From NCBI GenBank assembly GCA_017163975.1, contig JAFFSR010000374.1, positions 10,001-74,000 on the forward strand: 64,000 nucleotides of DNA, given 5' to 3'. Below, piece after piece: positions 13,162 to 24,470 of the stretch. The position numbers and the translations under genes were made by a program. The stretch comes from Anastatus disparis. Lineage: Eukaryota; Arthropoda; Insecta; Hymenoptera; Eupelmidae. How positions within the stretch are numbered: position 1 is the stretch's first letter; every line of letters begins with the position of its first letter. The notes under the pieces were generated by a model. That model worked only from the letters and a program-made list of their open reading frames with translations, was not told the DNA's origin and made no database searches.

Positions 13162-13910
13162 ATATATAGAAATATACAATTTAATATTTATACTCTTTAA
13201 TATATTAGAGGGGATTAGGATTAAAAGGATTAAAAGGATGAATAAAACGAATTATTTTATAAATGTATTATGTTATATTTGCATAAATTTTACATTTTTA
13301 TAAATTTAACGAAGTACAATATTTCATTAATATAAAATATTTATTACGCTAAAATTTTAAATAAAACACTCGAAGATATGGAGTTAAGGTGCAAAACAAT
13401 TAATTCATTATAGATAATATTGAAATAATTTTCAATAAAATCATTTTTCAATACAGGTAATATTTTACTTTTCAATTGTTCAGATTCAGAGTTTATGTAA
13501 TGTTTGATGAAAATATCAGTTTTAGGAAAAACAGAATTTTCATCAAAAACACTGCACAATTCTTTGACAATAGTTTGGTTACACACTGATACGGCACCTT
13601 TAAAATTTTCATTTATGCGTATACACTCGTCAATGCAGGTTGTCAAACGAAGAATGCCTTCAAAAGAAGTCTTTTGCATAACTATCGCTGGAGTATAGAG
13701 TTTCTTCTTTTTTACAGTTCCTGTTTCATGTTGATGATTTTCTGAAGAGTTCGGTATATTTTCTGTATCTTCCTTATCCAAAATTATAGCCCTGGAGTTG
13801 TACGCTGTGGTAAATGATAGAGTTATTCCAGTGAAAGAAATTTTTTCGTTTTGAGTTGTAAAATCTTCGTTACTCAAATAAGAATTAATATTTTCAAAAT
13901 ACGATTTAAA

Positions 13911-14689
13911 GAGTACCCCCCGTTAAGATAGGTAAAATGCCCTCGCTCATATATTTCAAAACTAATATTTTTTCTTGTTTTTACAGTAATTAAGATTAGG
14001 TTTTGTTATATTTATAGTTTCCTAACACATACTCTAACCTCAACATAACCTAAAAATCACTTTTTTTATAAAATTTTTTTTTTATCTGGAAGGATGAATG
14101 ATATTAATCCCGCGAAAATCATATGACTAGGACTTAGCACTCTCTTTTACTGTGATTTTTTGCGAGTCCTAGAAAGCAATTTTTCTAACCTAAAAATAAC
14201 ATTTAAATCATAAAATCTCCGTAACTTTGCTCAGGGAGGGGCTACAAGCAATTTTCTGGGTTTAAAATTTGTATTTTAAAAAAACAAATACAATTTATGA
14301 TGACCAAAAATTCGATTCTGGCATGGCGCCATGGCGAAAAACTCGAAAAACCATTTTTTCATAGGTTTTCTGTCGGTTATTGGTCTCTAGCAACTCACAA
14401 ATCATTTTTAGAGAAAGAAACATAGCTTTATTGGATTCTACGTGAAAAAATACATTGAAAATGTGCATGATTACTTTAGGAATACTTGGATGCTGTTACA
14501 AAACAATTAAAAAAATAAAATAATTCTAAAATTATTACATAGCTACTTTGCGTCGTTGCTGCATTTTATGTTTTTATGAACTTGGTCATCTCTTTAGAGT
14601 CTCAAAGCTACTATTCAATGTATCCATAGGCAAATTATGTCCACTACACCCGAAAAACACAGACAAATACTAGACAGATAACTATAACT

Positions 14690-14753
<64 letters not shown>

Positions 14754-15436
14754 GAATAACTTGCTATCCCTCGTATATACATAAGGAATGGCGAGTTGTT
14801 CTTAGGGAACGCAAATTATTTTTCTTATACATAGATAAAAAACCAATGTTTATCTATTCCTGTAACTATTCTTTTTAGTGTTCTTTTTTTAGCTTGTAAG
14901 AGACCTAACATGTTTTCTGTCCTCCATAAATCACGAACTCGATAGATTTGAACAATTAAATGATTCCAATTAAGTTCCAAATTCAAAAATTAAAAGATCA
15001 TTATCTCTTTAGAGTCATAAAGCTACTATTCGATGTATTTACAGCTAAATTACGCCTGTTGCACGCCAAAATAAGATTTTTAAACATAACTGAAGTAATG
15101 GTCGTATCATCTGTCTTTTTGTATTACAGTGGACTCTGGATACAAGAGAATCAACGGGCCTTCAGGAGAGGAATTTTCTTGAAAATTCTCTTACACAAAG
15201 AGTTCCCAACTCGCTCGAGTCAAAAGTGATACCCACACCTACTGTTTTGTTGTGTGAGTTGTATCCAACATGCGTGTATATTCTGTCTCTCTCACTTTCA
15301 TAGTGGTGGGATAACGCAAATACTTAGGCTCACGCCCATATTTAGGAGAAAGAGCTCGAAATCTCTTATATCGCAATCTCTTGTATCGAGAGATCACTGA
15401 ATCATTAGAGAGATAAAGACGGAATAAGGTTTTAGT

Positions 15437-15443
<7 letters not shown>
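13911..15443 (+). repeat. Left inverted arm of the 4.2-kb foldback
   Basis: Inverted copy of 16606-18120. It contains a (TA)n tract at about 14692-14747 whose partner is at about 17274-17328. The short open frames in it (14960-15229 and its mirror 16818-17087) are equal products of the inverted sequence and not evidence for a gene. Confidence 0.85.
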
Positions 15444-15497
<54 letters not shown>

Positions 15498-15541
15498 CAA
15501 AGAATAGTGAGCTATTGCTAGGAACTCTAGGAGCTATTGCT

Positions 15542-15583
<42 letters not shown>

Positions 15584-15590
15584 ATATATG

Positions 15591-16361
15591 TCTCTATATA
15601 ATAAAGATATATCGCCTACGCCGCCGCCGCCGCCGTGTATAAGAATTTCATGTGCCCTCAGTTAGCTGAAATTCAGATAAAATTTAGCTGAAAGTTAGCT
15701 GAGAGATAGCTGAAATTCAGATAAAATTCAGCTGAATGTTAGCTGAGAGATAGCTGAAATTCAGATAAAATTTAGCTGAAAGTTAGCTGAGAGTTAGCTG
15801 AAATTCAGATAAAATTTAGCTGAAAGTTAGCTGAGAGAAAGCTGAAATTCAGATAAAATTTAGCTGAAAGTTAGCTAAAAGTTAGCTGAAATTCAGATAA
15901 AATTTAGCTGAAAGTTAGCTGAAAGTTAGCTGAAATTCAGATAAAATTTAGCTGAAAGTTAGCTAAAAGTTAGCTGAAATTCAGATAAAATTTAGCTGAA
16001 AGTTAGCTAAAAGTTAGCTGAAATTCAGATAAAATTTAGCTGAAAGTTAGCTAAAAATTAGCTGAAATTCAGATAAAATTTAGCTGAAAGTTAGCTAAGA
16101 GATAGCTGAAATTCAGATAAAATTTAGCTGATAGTTAGCTGAGAGATAGCTGAAAGGTAGTTAATTGTTAGCTAATTTAATAAGTGTATTTAACTTCTAA
16201 TAAATACTAATCTTCATGACCAAGGAAAAAAAAAAAAAAAAAAATAATAATAATTTTAAATTAATATAAATTTAAAAATTATATATATAAAAGTTTATAT
16301 TTGTAGAAGGTGATGCAATGGGGGGTTGGTGAGCGAAGCGAGCAGGGGGGAACTCCCCCTA

Positions 16362-16362
<1 letters not shown>
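15591..16362 (+). mobile_element. Non-autonomous Helitron-like element
   Basis: Starts with TCTCTATATAATAAAG and ends GAGCGAAGCGAGC, then a stem AGGGGGGAACTCCCCCT whose last bases merge into CTAG, followed by T. A 5' TC and a 3' hairpin before CTRR are Helitron hallmarks, and the GCGAAGCGAGC word is common at Helitron 3' ends. It is 772 bp long with no Rep/helicase frame. It sits in a TA microsatellite in the loop of the foldback; the motif ACAAAGAATAGTGAGCT occurs on both sides (about 15498 and 16404). Confidence 0.7.
15655..16170 (+). repeat. 44-bp minisatellite built of 11-bp subunits, inside the Helitron-like element
   Basis: ATTCAGATAAAATT recurs every 44 bp (15671, 15715, 15759 and on) for about 11 units. 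Each unit is four 11-mers of the type GTTAGCTGAAA, GATAGCTGAAA, TTCAGATAAAA and TTTAGCTGAAA. Internal tandem repeats are common in non-autonomous Helitrons. Confidence 0.92.
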
Positions 16363-16406
<44 letters not shown>

Positions 16407-16605
16407 AAGAATAGTGAGCTGTTGCTAGAAACAACGCGCTTGATTCTCATATATGTAGAAGCAATGTATTTCTTATATCGGTTGCTACTCTATTTTTTGC
16501 GTATAATGGCCTGAAGACAAATCATAATTCTGGCAGTTCTAACAAAGAATATAAATGCTTACATAGAAGTGTACTTTCAGGCTCGAATTTATAGACCCAA
16601 CACGA

Positions 16606-17270
16606 TTGTTACTAAAACCTTATTCCGTCTTTGTCTCTCTAATGATTCAGTGATCTCTCGATACAAGAGATTGCGATATAAGAGATTACGAGCTCTTTCT
16701 TCTAAATATGGGCGTGAGCCTAAGTATTTGCGTTATCCCACCACTATGAAAATGAGAGAGACAGAATATACACGCATGTTGGATACAACTCACACAACAA
16801 AACAGTAGGTGTGGGTATCACTCTTGACTCAAGCGTGTTGGGGACTTTTTGTATGAAAGAATTTTCAAGAAAATTCCTCTCCTGAAGGCCCGTTGATTCT
16901 CTTGTATCCAGAGTCTACTGTAATACAAAAAGACAGATGATACGACCGTTACTTCAGTTATGTTTAAAAATCTTATTTTAGCCTGCAATAGGCGTAATTT
17001 AGCTGTAAATACATCGAATAGTAGCTTTATGACTCTAAAGAGATGATGATCTTTTAATTTTTGAATTTGGAACCTAATTAGAATCATTTAATTGTTCAAA
17101 TCTACCGAGTTCGTGATTTATGGAGGACAGAAAACATGTTAGGTCTCTTACAAGCTAAAAAAGGACACTAAAAAGAATAGTTACAGGAATAGATAAACAT
17201 TGGTTTTTTATCTATGTATAAGAAAAATAATCACTATTCCTTATGTATATACGAGGGATAGCAAGTTATT

Positions 17271-17333
<63 letters not shown>

Positions 17334-18120
17334 TATAGGAGTTAACGTTATCTGTCTAGTATTTGTCTCTGTTTTTCGGGTGTAGTGGACATAATTTGCC
17401 TATGGATACATTGAATAGTAGCTTTGAGACTCTAAAGAGATGACCAAGGTCATAAAAACATAAAATGCAGCAACGACGCAAGGTAGCTATGTAATAATTT
17501 TAGAATTATTTTATTTTTTTAATTGTTTTGTAACAGCATCCAAGTATTCCTAAAGTTATTATGCATATTTTCAATGTATTTTTTCACGTAGAATCTAATG
17601 AAGCTATTTTTTTTTTTTTTTAAATGATTTGTGAGTTGCTAGAGACCAATAACCGACAGAAAACCTATGAAAAAATGGTTTTTCGAGTTTTTTGCCATGG
17701 CGCCATGCCAGAATCGAATTTTTGGTCATCATAAACTTTATTTGTTTTTTAAAAATACAAATTTTAAGCCCAGAAAATTACTTGTAGCCCCTCCCAGAGC
17801 AAAGTTACGGAGATTTTATGATTTAAATGTTATTTTTAGGTTAGAGAAACTGCTTTCTAGGACTCGCAAAAAATCACAGTTGAAGAGAGTGCTAAGACCT
17901 AGTCATATGTTTTTCGCGGGATTAATATCATTCATCCTTCCAGAAAAAAAAAAATTTTATAAAAAAAGTTATTTTTAGGTTACGTTGAGGTTAGGGTATG
18001 TGTTAGGAAACTATAAATATAACAAAACCTAATCTTAATTACTATAAAAACAAGAAAAAATATTAGTTTTAAAATATATGAGGGAGGGCATTTTACCTAT
18101 CTTAACGGGGGGTACTCTTT
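16606..18120 (-). repeat. Right inverted arm of the 4.2-kb foldback
   Basis: Reverse complement of 13911-15443 with scattered substitutions and length changes in the TA and T tracts. Confidence 0.85.
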
Positions 18121-18357
18121 TTCCCAAGCTTCCAAAGAAAATGTAATACCAAAAGATGTTTGGTTAATTATTTTAATTACACACTCAAAACTTTCATTTT
18201 TTTGTGATGCGAGACCGATAACAATTTTTTTAGTATACGAAGCGTTCAAGGGGTAAACACTTGAATGTAATAGATGATTTGTAGCTTCTTCTCTTGAATT
18301 ATAAGATGCCATTTTAATGCGCTTATTAAGTTGTGAACTATGATTTTCACTAGTCAT

Positions 18358-19388
18358 TTAAAACAATTCTTTAAATAAAAATTCGATACTGAAAAATCAC
18401 AATATGACAGAAAAATAGTATGTTTCTTAAATGAAATCTTTTGACTTTATGACACAAGTAAACGAAATACACGAGTTTAAATACTTTAGTTATATACAGT
18501 TATGTGTGTAGTAGAAGGGTTAGTGAATAGGATGAGTGAAAGTTTGTTAGTAATTAGTGAAAACTATAGAAGAAAACTATTAGTAAAATCTATTAATTTC
18601 CACAAATGAAATCATATGCTATTTGTGAGTATAAGTTAATGACATTTTTATCAGACTGAGTCACAGTTTGAGTAAATACTTCACAAATGTAAAATAAAAA
18701 GGGTAATTAAGGCACTCGAAAGGATTGAAACATTTTATCTTTCGTTATTATTATCTAAGAAAGTTTTCGTTATGTGTTTAAAAATTCCTAAACATATATT
18801 AATACTTTGAATGCATAAGTAAAATTTCTACTCATAACAAAAGATTTTGTTATACAACTTAATATAATGATAAACTTAATACCTTTGAGTGTACTGAAAA
18901 AGGTGGCAGGTAGTTACAAAGCGTTTTGGTAATTTCTTTTCGAAAGACCCTCCCCCTTATTTGTTAATTCTTTAATTTTATTAGTCTCCAGGTAATTCTA
19001 TAGGAGGAAAACTAAGTGAAAAATCGTAGTATAAGAGAAACTAAATGAGAAATTATTAGACACTTTGAGTTTAGACTTCTTTCAAGTGCCTCATATAGCT
19101 ACTTTTGTACGGTGTACTTATTTTGAGTTTTCTAAAACTATACAAATATAAATTTTAAATACAGATATATTTTACACGATTAAAAATAAAATAATTTTGT
19201 TTTAATTATTATTGTTTAGTATTTTTCTTTTTTAAAACTACTTTTGCACGGTGTACTTATTTTGAGTTTTCTAAAAGTATACAACTAAAAATTTAAACGT
19301 CGATATATTTTTACTTAACTAAAAATAAAATAATTTTGTTTTAATTATTATCGTTGTTTAGTGTTTTTCTTTTTAAATTGAGTAAAAA
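18358..19388. promoter_or_regulatory. Divergent intergenic region with a duplicated promoter block (copy 1)
   Basis: It separates the starts of gene 1 (-) and the polymerase gene (+) by about 1 kb and is kept almost unchanged at 54437-55466. Two tandem blocks of about 135-145 bp lie just before the polymerase ATG, at about 19110-19240 and 19241-19388. Each opens with CTACTTTTG.ACGGTGTACTT and TTTTGAGTTTTCTAAAA, and each closes with AAAATAATTTTGTTTTAATT and TTTAGT.TTTTTCTTTTT. The position suggests a shared bidirectional promoter; this is inference. Confidence 0.5.
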
Positions 19389-19991
19389 ATGGCATTTGTA
19401 GATTCTTGTATTTACGTAGTTTATAAATCTGCATTGAGCAAAGCAAAAATTGAAGACCGTGAGCATAAGGAAAGGGTAGCTCATCTAAAAAATGAAGTGG
19501 CTCGTTTGGATAGATTTGCTGTACAAATTGAGCTTTTCGCCAATGCAAAAAAAGAAGAAGAAAAATTGTCTGTTAATAAACGTAAACGTAATTTAATAAA
19601 CATAGCTACACAACGGTTTGTTGAATTTCTAAAAACTAGGAATTTACGATTTTTAACAAAATTATATTACACACACAAATCAAATTTTGAACAAAATCTA
19701 ACATTATTAAGAGTTTTGGTTAGTGAAATAAAGAGAAGAAATGCACAACACGATGAAAGTGCTCGAGCTTATGGAAATGTATGAAAAAATAATCGTCGGT
19801 AAGTTTTTATACACAACTAAAAAAATAGTTCCTAATATTTTTAATTTATTTTTTTTACTTTGAATTTCTAAAAATATTAAAAGAAAAAAGTTTAACGTGA
19901 TAAATATTTTCAGAAAATCAATTACCGAAGACACCTCATCTTCAAGAAGCCAATGCATCTTCTAATATAGATGACAGTATTTCGTTTTACG
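19389..19991 (+). pseudogene. 5' exons of the Maverick-like DNA polymerase gene, copy 1, truncated
   Basis: Exon 1 starts at ATG 19389 and encodes a Lys/Glu-rich coiled-coil-like segment (EDREHKERVAHLKNEVARLD). Compared with copy 2 (55467) it has lost bases near 19768, which shifts the frame and gives a stop at 19784. The GTAAGT donor (about 19799) and CAG acceptor (about 19911) are preserved, as is exon 2 (about 19914-19991) with its GTGAGT donor. Downstream of about 20050 similarity to copy 2 is lost, so the exonuclease and polymerase domains are absent. Confidence 0.7.
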
Positions 19992-20050
19992 GTGAGTTTT
20001 AAATTATGAACAACTTTTATTTACATAAATAATTTTTCCTTTCATTCATA

Positions 20051-21080
20051 CGTGTATATATATACACGTTGATTCTAGGCTACTGTATTTCCCGTCACAG
20101 GGTAATAGAGCACATTATTCTGAACAACTTTTATATTGTAAATTTTTTTTTATCTCTTATAGTTTTTAAACTACGCTACTACAGAGAACGCTATCTTGAA
20201 CGTTCGAAAAGAGAAACAAGTGTGTAACATTTTGCCCCGGGGTAGCAACGAACTCATCATATTGATCGCTTGCATAGTTACCGAATAAATAAATAAGAAT
20301 CATATGTTTTTTATTGTATACAACACATAACCAAAATGTTTGACTAAACTGCTAATTTTTACAAGCGAAGTTTTTAATGTTGAATAATAGATGGCAATGT
20401 TAGTCATAATGACGATACTATTTGTTCTTTTATTTTATAATTTACATAATTAATATCGAATATGAAAATAATTATTTAGAATTATTTATTACATTAATTA
20501 TTTTATAAACAACAATTTATTAAATTAATAATTGATAATTGATTAATAATTTATTGGTTATTTGATTTTAAAAATTGACGTTATTTTGAAAGTTAATCAT
20601 AAATAAGATTGTAATTTAAAACATTATGGTAAGAAAGATGAGAAATCATGAAAATATTTAAAAAATATTTATTAATGTTTAAATATTTGTGAAAATCGGT
20701 ATTAGTATTTATGTAAATAAAAATTTTATTTTCAAACCATGTTGACATGATATTCTTCTGAATATTATTTTTAGATTAATAATTCAAAAAGTTATAATTG
20801 CATAAGTATAAATGATGATATAATAATCATATCTTTTCAACTATAAGATATACTTTTGCTTTTTTGAATTGCTTTATTAAAAATAAACAAAGTCAGGTAA
20901 TAATTATTGAGATTGAGTAGTTGTTGTTTTGTAAAGTATACTAATATTTAAATAATCTTTCTGGTTTTTAAAAAACGCATGAAATCAGTTAATCTTATTT
21001 TACAAAACATATTTCAATTTGTTTGAGCTTGTTTGCGATAAAACTAAATTTAAACTATAAAGTATTTATGCATCACAAAT
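20051..21080. other. AT-rich non-coding DNA, no gene seen
   Basis: Begins with a perfect palindrome ACGTGTATATATATACACGT (about 20049-20068) at the point where similarity to the second Maverick-like copy ends. Otherwise featureless. Confidence 0.6.
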
Positions 21081-21611
21081 ATTAGATTAGATTAGATATT
21101 GTTTATTTTGTATTATAATTACAAAAAAGCGTGAAAATTACAAATAAAGTTGAAAAAAAAATACATAAAAATACTTTAAATAGCCTTGCACATATAAAAT
21201 CAAAATAGTACAGTATGATATCACAGTCATAAAACATAATAGAGATAGTAATACTGTAATAGTAAGTCAATAAATTAAATAAAAGCGATATCACAGATAA
21301 CACGAATAAATACACGCAAAAAGTATAAATAATATAGTTAAAAATCAGTCTCAATATCTATCAGTCAAAATAATTACAAAAAATCAAGCGTGTAAAGAGC
21401 GCAGTCGAAATATCAGCAGTATACAGTAAGTTAAAATCACAGCAAGTTGAATGTACAGTAATATACAAGTCAATCTGATAAAAATATAATCATTCACTCT
21501 ATGCACACACATCCTACATACACGCCAATAAATACAATCATGCCTTAAATCTATAAAGGGTACATCACATAATAAATTAACACATATGATATAGTCCGAA
21601 AATAATACTGT
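21081..21611 (-). other. 3' UTR and pentanucleotide tail of the CR1-like element
   Basis: AT-rich, no coding frame. Ends (minus strand) in AATATCTAATCTAATCTAAT, a 5-bp repeat tail. Confidence 0.6.
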
Positions 21612-24455
21612 TTAATCGAGGTCGAGTAAAAACCTCCTCAGAGCGGCTTTAAACCTGCTGATTGATGGAAGATTTTTAATATTAGCAGGTAGGGAGTTCC
21701 AAAAATGCGCACCTTGAACTTGAAAGGAATTTCTTCCAGTCTCAGTGCGCATGAAGGGCACCGCAAGATCTTTAATCTCACCCCTAGTGGTCGCTCTGGG
21801 TATATATCTAGTGAAGAGACCCACTAGATATTCGGGAGTATTCATACGTACGATTTTGTACATAAGTACAGCCATAAAATACTGTCTCCTCGAATCAGTA
21901 CGTAGCCAACCCAAAGCATGTCTATGGGGAGAGATATGATCACCCATTCTCACGCCTAATACATATCTCACACATGAATTTTGCATAGTCTGTAGCCGTC
22001 TTCGTAACTCCTGCGAAGCATCGAGCAAAACCACTGAGCAGTAATCAAGATGTGAAAACAGCAGGGCGGTTGCGAGCTGCTTACGCAGAGCCTCAGTGGT
22101 GTACCGACGGAAAAACCGCAGGCTATAAATCACTCTATTGAATTTTTTAGTCAACATATTAATATGCGGTTCCCACGACAGTTTAGAGTCGAGTACAACA
22201 CCAAGGCTCGTAACGGTGTCAGAGAAAGGAATACCGATACCGCTCCCCAGGTCAATCGTCCTTGGCTCACCCGAATAAATATTTTTAATAAAACGATTAC
22301 TTCCAAAGACGATCGCCTTTGTTTTACTAGCATTCAAAGTGAGAGAAACACCAGCAGCCCACCCCGACACCGCCCTGGCCGCCCTCTGTAAAATACGAAT
22401 CGTCCACATCATCATAAGGGACCTGTGTATAAATTTGAAGATCATCCGCATACAGCAGATGCCTGACGCAACCAAAGTCCAGTGCGTCACGTACGTCATT
22501 TATGTAAAGGCAAAACAACAGAGGCCCCAGCACCGAACCCTGAGGTACTCCTAGATTGGTTGTTAGTCAATTCGATTCCTCCTTTAAATGTGTGGAAACC
22601 ATTTGTTTCCTACCTGATAAATAGGAGTTAATCCATCCGAGTGCGGCCCTGGAGAACCCCATCGATCCAAGCCTCGCAAGAAGTTTGGAGGGAGAGATCG
22701 TGTCGAATGCCTTACTAAAGTCAAAAAGTAGCAGTAACGTGACAAGTTTCCTGTCTAGACCTGACCTTATATCGTCTGTAAGCTTAAGTACAGCAGTCTA
22801 CGTAGAATGGTTTTTCCTGAAGCCCGTCTGCATAGGATCGAGCAATTTTTTGGATGTAATGTATTCCTGCAGTTGGTCATGGGCGATCTTCTCAAGAACC
22901 TTTGAAAGAAAACATAAGATGGCTATAGGCCTAAAATCTTTTGGTTGCTCAGGTGCAGCACACTTTTTCAATGGTATAATACGTGCTTGCTTCCAACGGC
23001 AAGGGAAGACCCCCCGTGCAAAAGAGGAGTTGAACAGAGTCACAAGATGTTCACCAATAAATGGTAAAGCTTTAACTATCACGCTTTGCGGAATGCCATC
23101 CTCACCACAAGCCTGTGAGGAAAAATGTGAAATTGCAAGAACAACATCATTAAAACTAATTGGTTTAAAGGTAAACCCACTTTCATTGCATTGAGAAAGA
23201 ATTCTCAATCGCTCTTCACTATCCTCCTGCGGCGAGACTGACACCCCAGCAAAGTGCGCATTAAGCTCATCCGGAGTGAATCCATTCAAATCCCCTTGAG
23301 GTCCGGATAGCAGTCCCAGGTCTCTCAACTCCTTCCAGACATTACCACCCGCAAGAGCATCAAACAGTCTATTGTGAATATAAGTAGTCTTAGCATGGTC
23401 CGTGCGTTCGTCTACCACCCTACGCAACCGCAGAAATTCAAGGAGATACTGCTTGTCCTCTGTCCGTTTGTATCTACGATATGTAGCATCTCTCTTACGC
23501 CGCATCCGTGAAAATTCTTCATCTACCCATGGAAACTTATTCTTATTAGGCTTGAGCGCTTTCAACGGCGCCAAATTCTCGATTGCAGCAGTGAGATTGT
23601 CACAGAGGCAACCAAGTGCAGATTCAGGGTCAGCTGTGTCAGTCATAAGCGGCGACCAATCACAGCCGGCAAGTTTCTCTCCCAATGCAGTTGGACAAAT
23701 ATTTTTATAGTTCCTATACATGATAGGTTTTTGATCAAAAGTTATAGTGTTGTAAGGCAAACAGACGTCAATTAAATTATGCCGACTGTGAAAGCTCGCC
23801 GGTAGGTTCCGTGCATCAAGCACCACGTCGTTGTCATCAACAAAGATCAGGTCAATCCACGTGTGAGACGTAGGAGTATGATGCGTAGCACCGTGCTGGA
23901 CCAACTGTAACGAAAGCTCAGCCGACAGCTTACTAAGAAACTTAGCATCACTGCTCTCTTTAAGGAGATCGGCATTCAAGTCCCCATTATAATTTTATGG
24001 GAATAGTCCGAACAAAAATTTCTCAAATCAATCAACAAATTAGAGTTTCTAGTAAACGAAACAGCAGGAGGACGATAAATGACAGAAACTAGCACGGGCT
24101 CGGAGCCGCCAACTTGCACAGAACAGAAAATATATTCAGGCACCTCCGGCTTACCGCTACTATTACTAGTTTTCGTCTCCGAAGTGGCCAAAATAGTGCA
24201 TTTTAGATTATCCTTAATATACAAGGCAACTCCTCCACCACGCAAGTTTCTGTCCTGTCTAAACACTTTGTACCCCCCGACTCGAATGACGTCATCCGAT
24301 ACAGACGGACCCAGCCAGGTCTCAGCAACTCCAAATATGTCGTAAGAATGATAGCCACTTAAAAGTTTACGCACCTGCCCAATATGAGCTCTCAAAGAGG
24401 TCACATTCAGAAAGCACGCGCGCAGTTCACCCCTCCTCCCTATTCGACTCTCCAA
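21612..24455 (-). pseudogene. CR1-like ORF2, endonuclease-reverse transcriptase, several breaks
   Basis: The endonuclease starts at 24455 (FLNVTSLRAHIGQ, VAETWLG, SVIYRPP). A frameshift at about 23985 falls inside the catalytic GDLNAD motif. The frame 23979-22798 runs through the end of the endonuclease, the linker and the first RT blocks (GEDGIPQSV, FRPIAILCFLSK, QTGFRKNHST). Then come a shift, motif A FDFSKAFDT (about 22720), an in-frame TGA near 22567, LGVPQGSVLGPLLF and LLYADDLQIY (about 22450). A last shift near 22400 leads to a frame that stays open to the stop at 21612. At least three frameshifts and one stop make it inactive. Confidence 0.8.
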
Positions 24456-24470
24456 AGAGGACCAGCGCAG

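Larger units (their letters stand above)
13911..18120. mobile_element. 4.2-kb foldback DNA transposon with inverted arms of about 1.5 kb
   Basis: Ends are GAGTACCCCCCGTTAAGATA and its reverse complement. The two arms (13911-15443 and 16606-18120) are inverted copies along their whole length; for example CACGCCCATATTTAGGAG at about 15331 pairs with its complement near 16705. The element splits gene 1, and comparison with copy 2 (54180-54220) gives the empty site TTTAAATTTTCCCC. The exact boundary is ambiguous within the A/T run, so the target duplication cannot be fixed. No transposase frame. The loop (15444-16605) holds TA repeats and a Helitron-like unit. The superfamily is not assigned. Confidence 0.85.
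13344..18357 (-). pseudogene. Gene 1 of the Maverick-like unit, unknown function, split by a transposon (copy 1)
   Basis: The N-terminal part is 18357 to about 18121 (starts MTSENHSSQL) and the C-terminal part is about 13910 to 13344 (ends SSSVLFKILA); the 4.2-kb foldback lies between them. Copy 2 at 53631-54436 shows the uninterrupted arrangement. The expected product is about 270 residues with no signal peptide or membrane segment seen. I do not recognise the family. A segment around the break (FSLEAW followed by a Lys and hydrophobics) faintly recalls PC4-type single-stranded-DNA-binding domains, but this is too weak to name it. Apart from the insertion the frame is open; an A7 tract near 18198-18204 keeps frame here but has one base less in copy 2. 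It is transcribed away from the polymerase gene. Confidence 0.65.
13162..20050. mobile_element. Maverick/Polinton-like fragment, copy 1 (interrupted)
   Basis: Collinear and nearly identical to 53448-56110 once the insertion at 13911-18120 is removed: gene 1 on -, a shared intergenic region, then the first two exons of a DNA polymerase B-type gene on +. Similarity starts at about 13162/53448 and stops at about 20050/56130, where the downstream sequence is unrelated. The Maverick assignment rests on the polymerase in copy 2. Neither integrase, capsid nor ATPase genes are visible, so this is a fragment. Confidence 0.7.

Noticed and set aside
15655..16170. Regularly spaced repeats reminiscent of a CRISPR array
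   Set aside because: Units are contiguous 11/44-mers without unique spacers, lie in eukaryotic transposon DNA and have no cas genes near them.
15239..17385. Small frames with YIYIYI tracts and their mirror images
   Set aside because: TA microsatellites and the inverted arms of the foldback element; the same frames occur on both strands because of the palindrome.
21085..21105. TTAGA repeats as an interstitial telomere
   Set aside because: Only a few 5-bp units, located exactly at the expected 3' end of the CR1-like LINE, so a LINE tail explains them.
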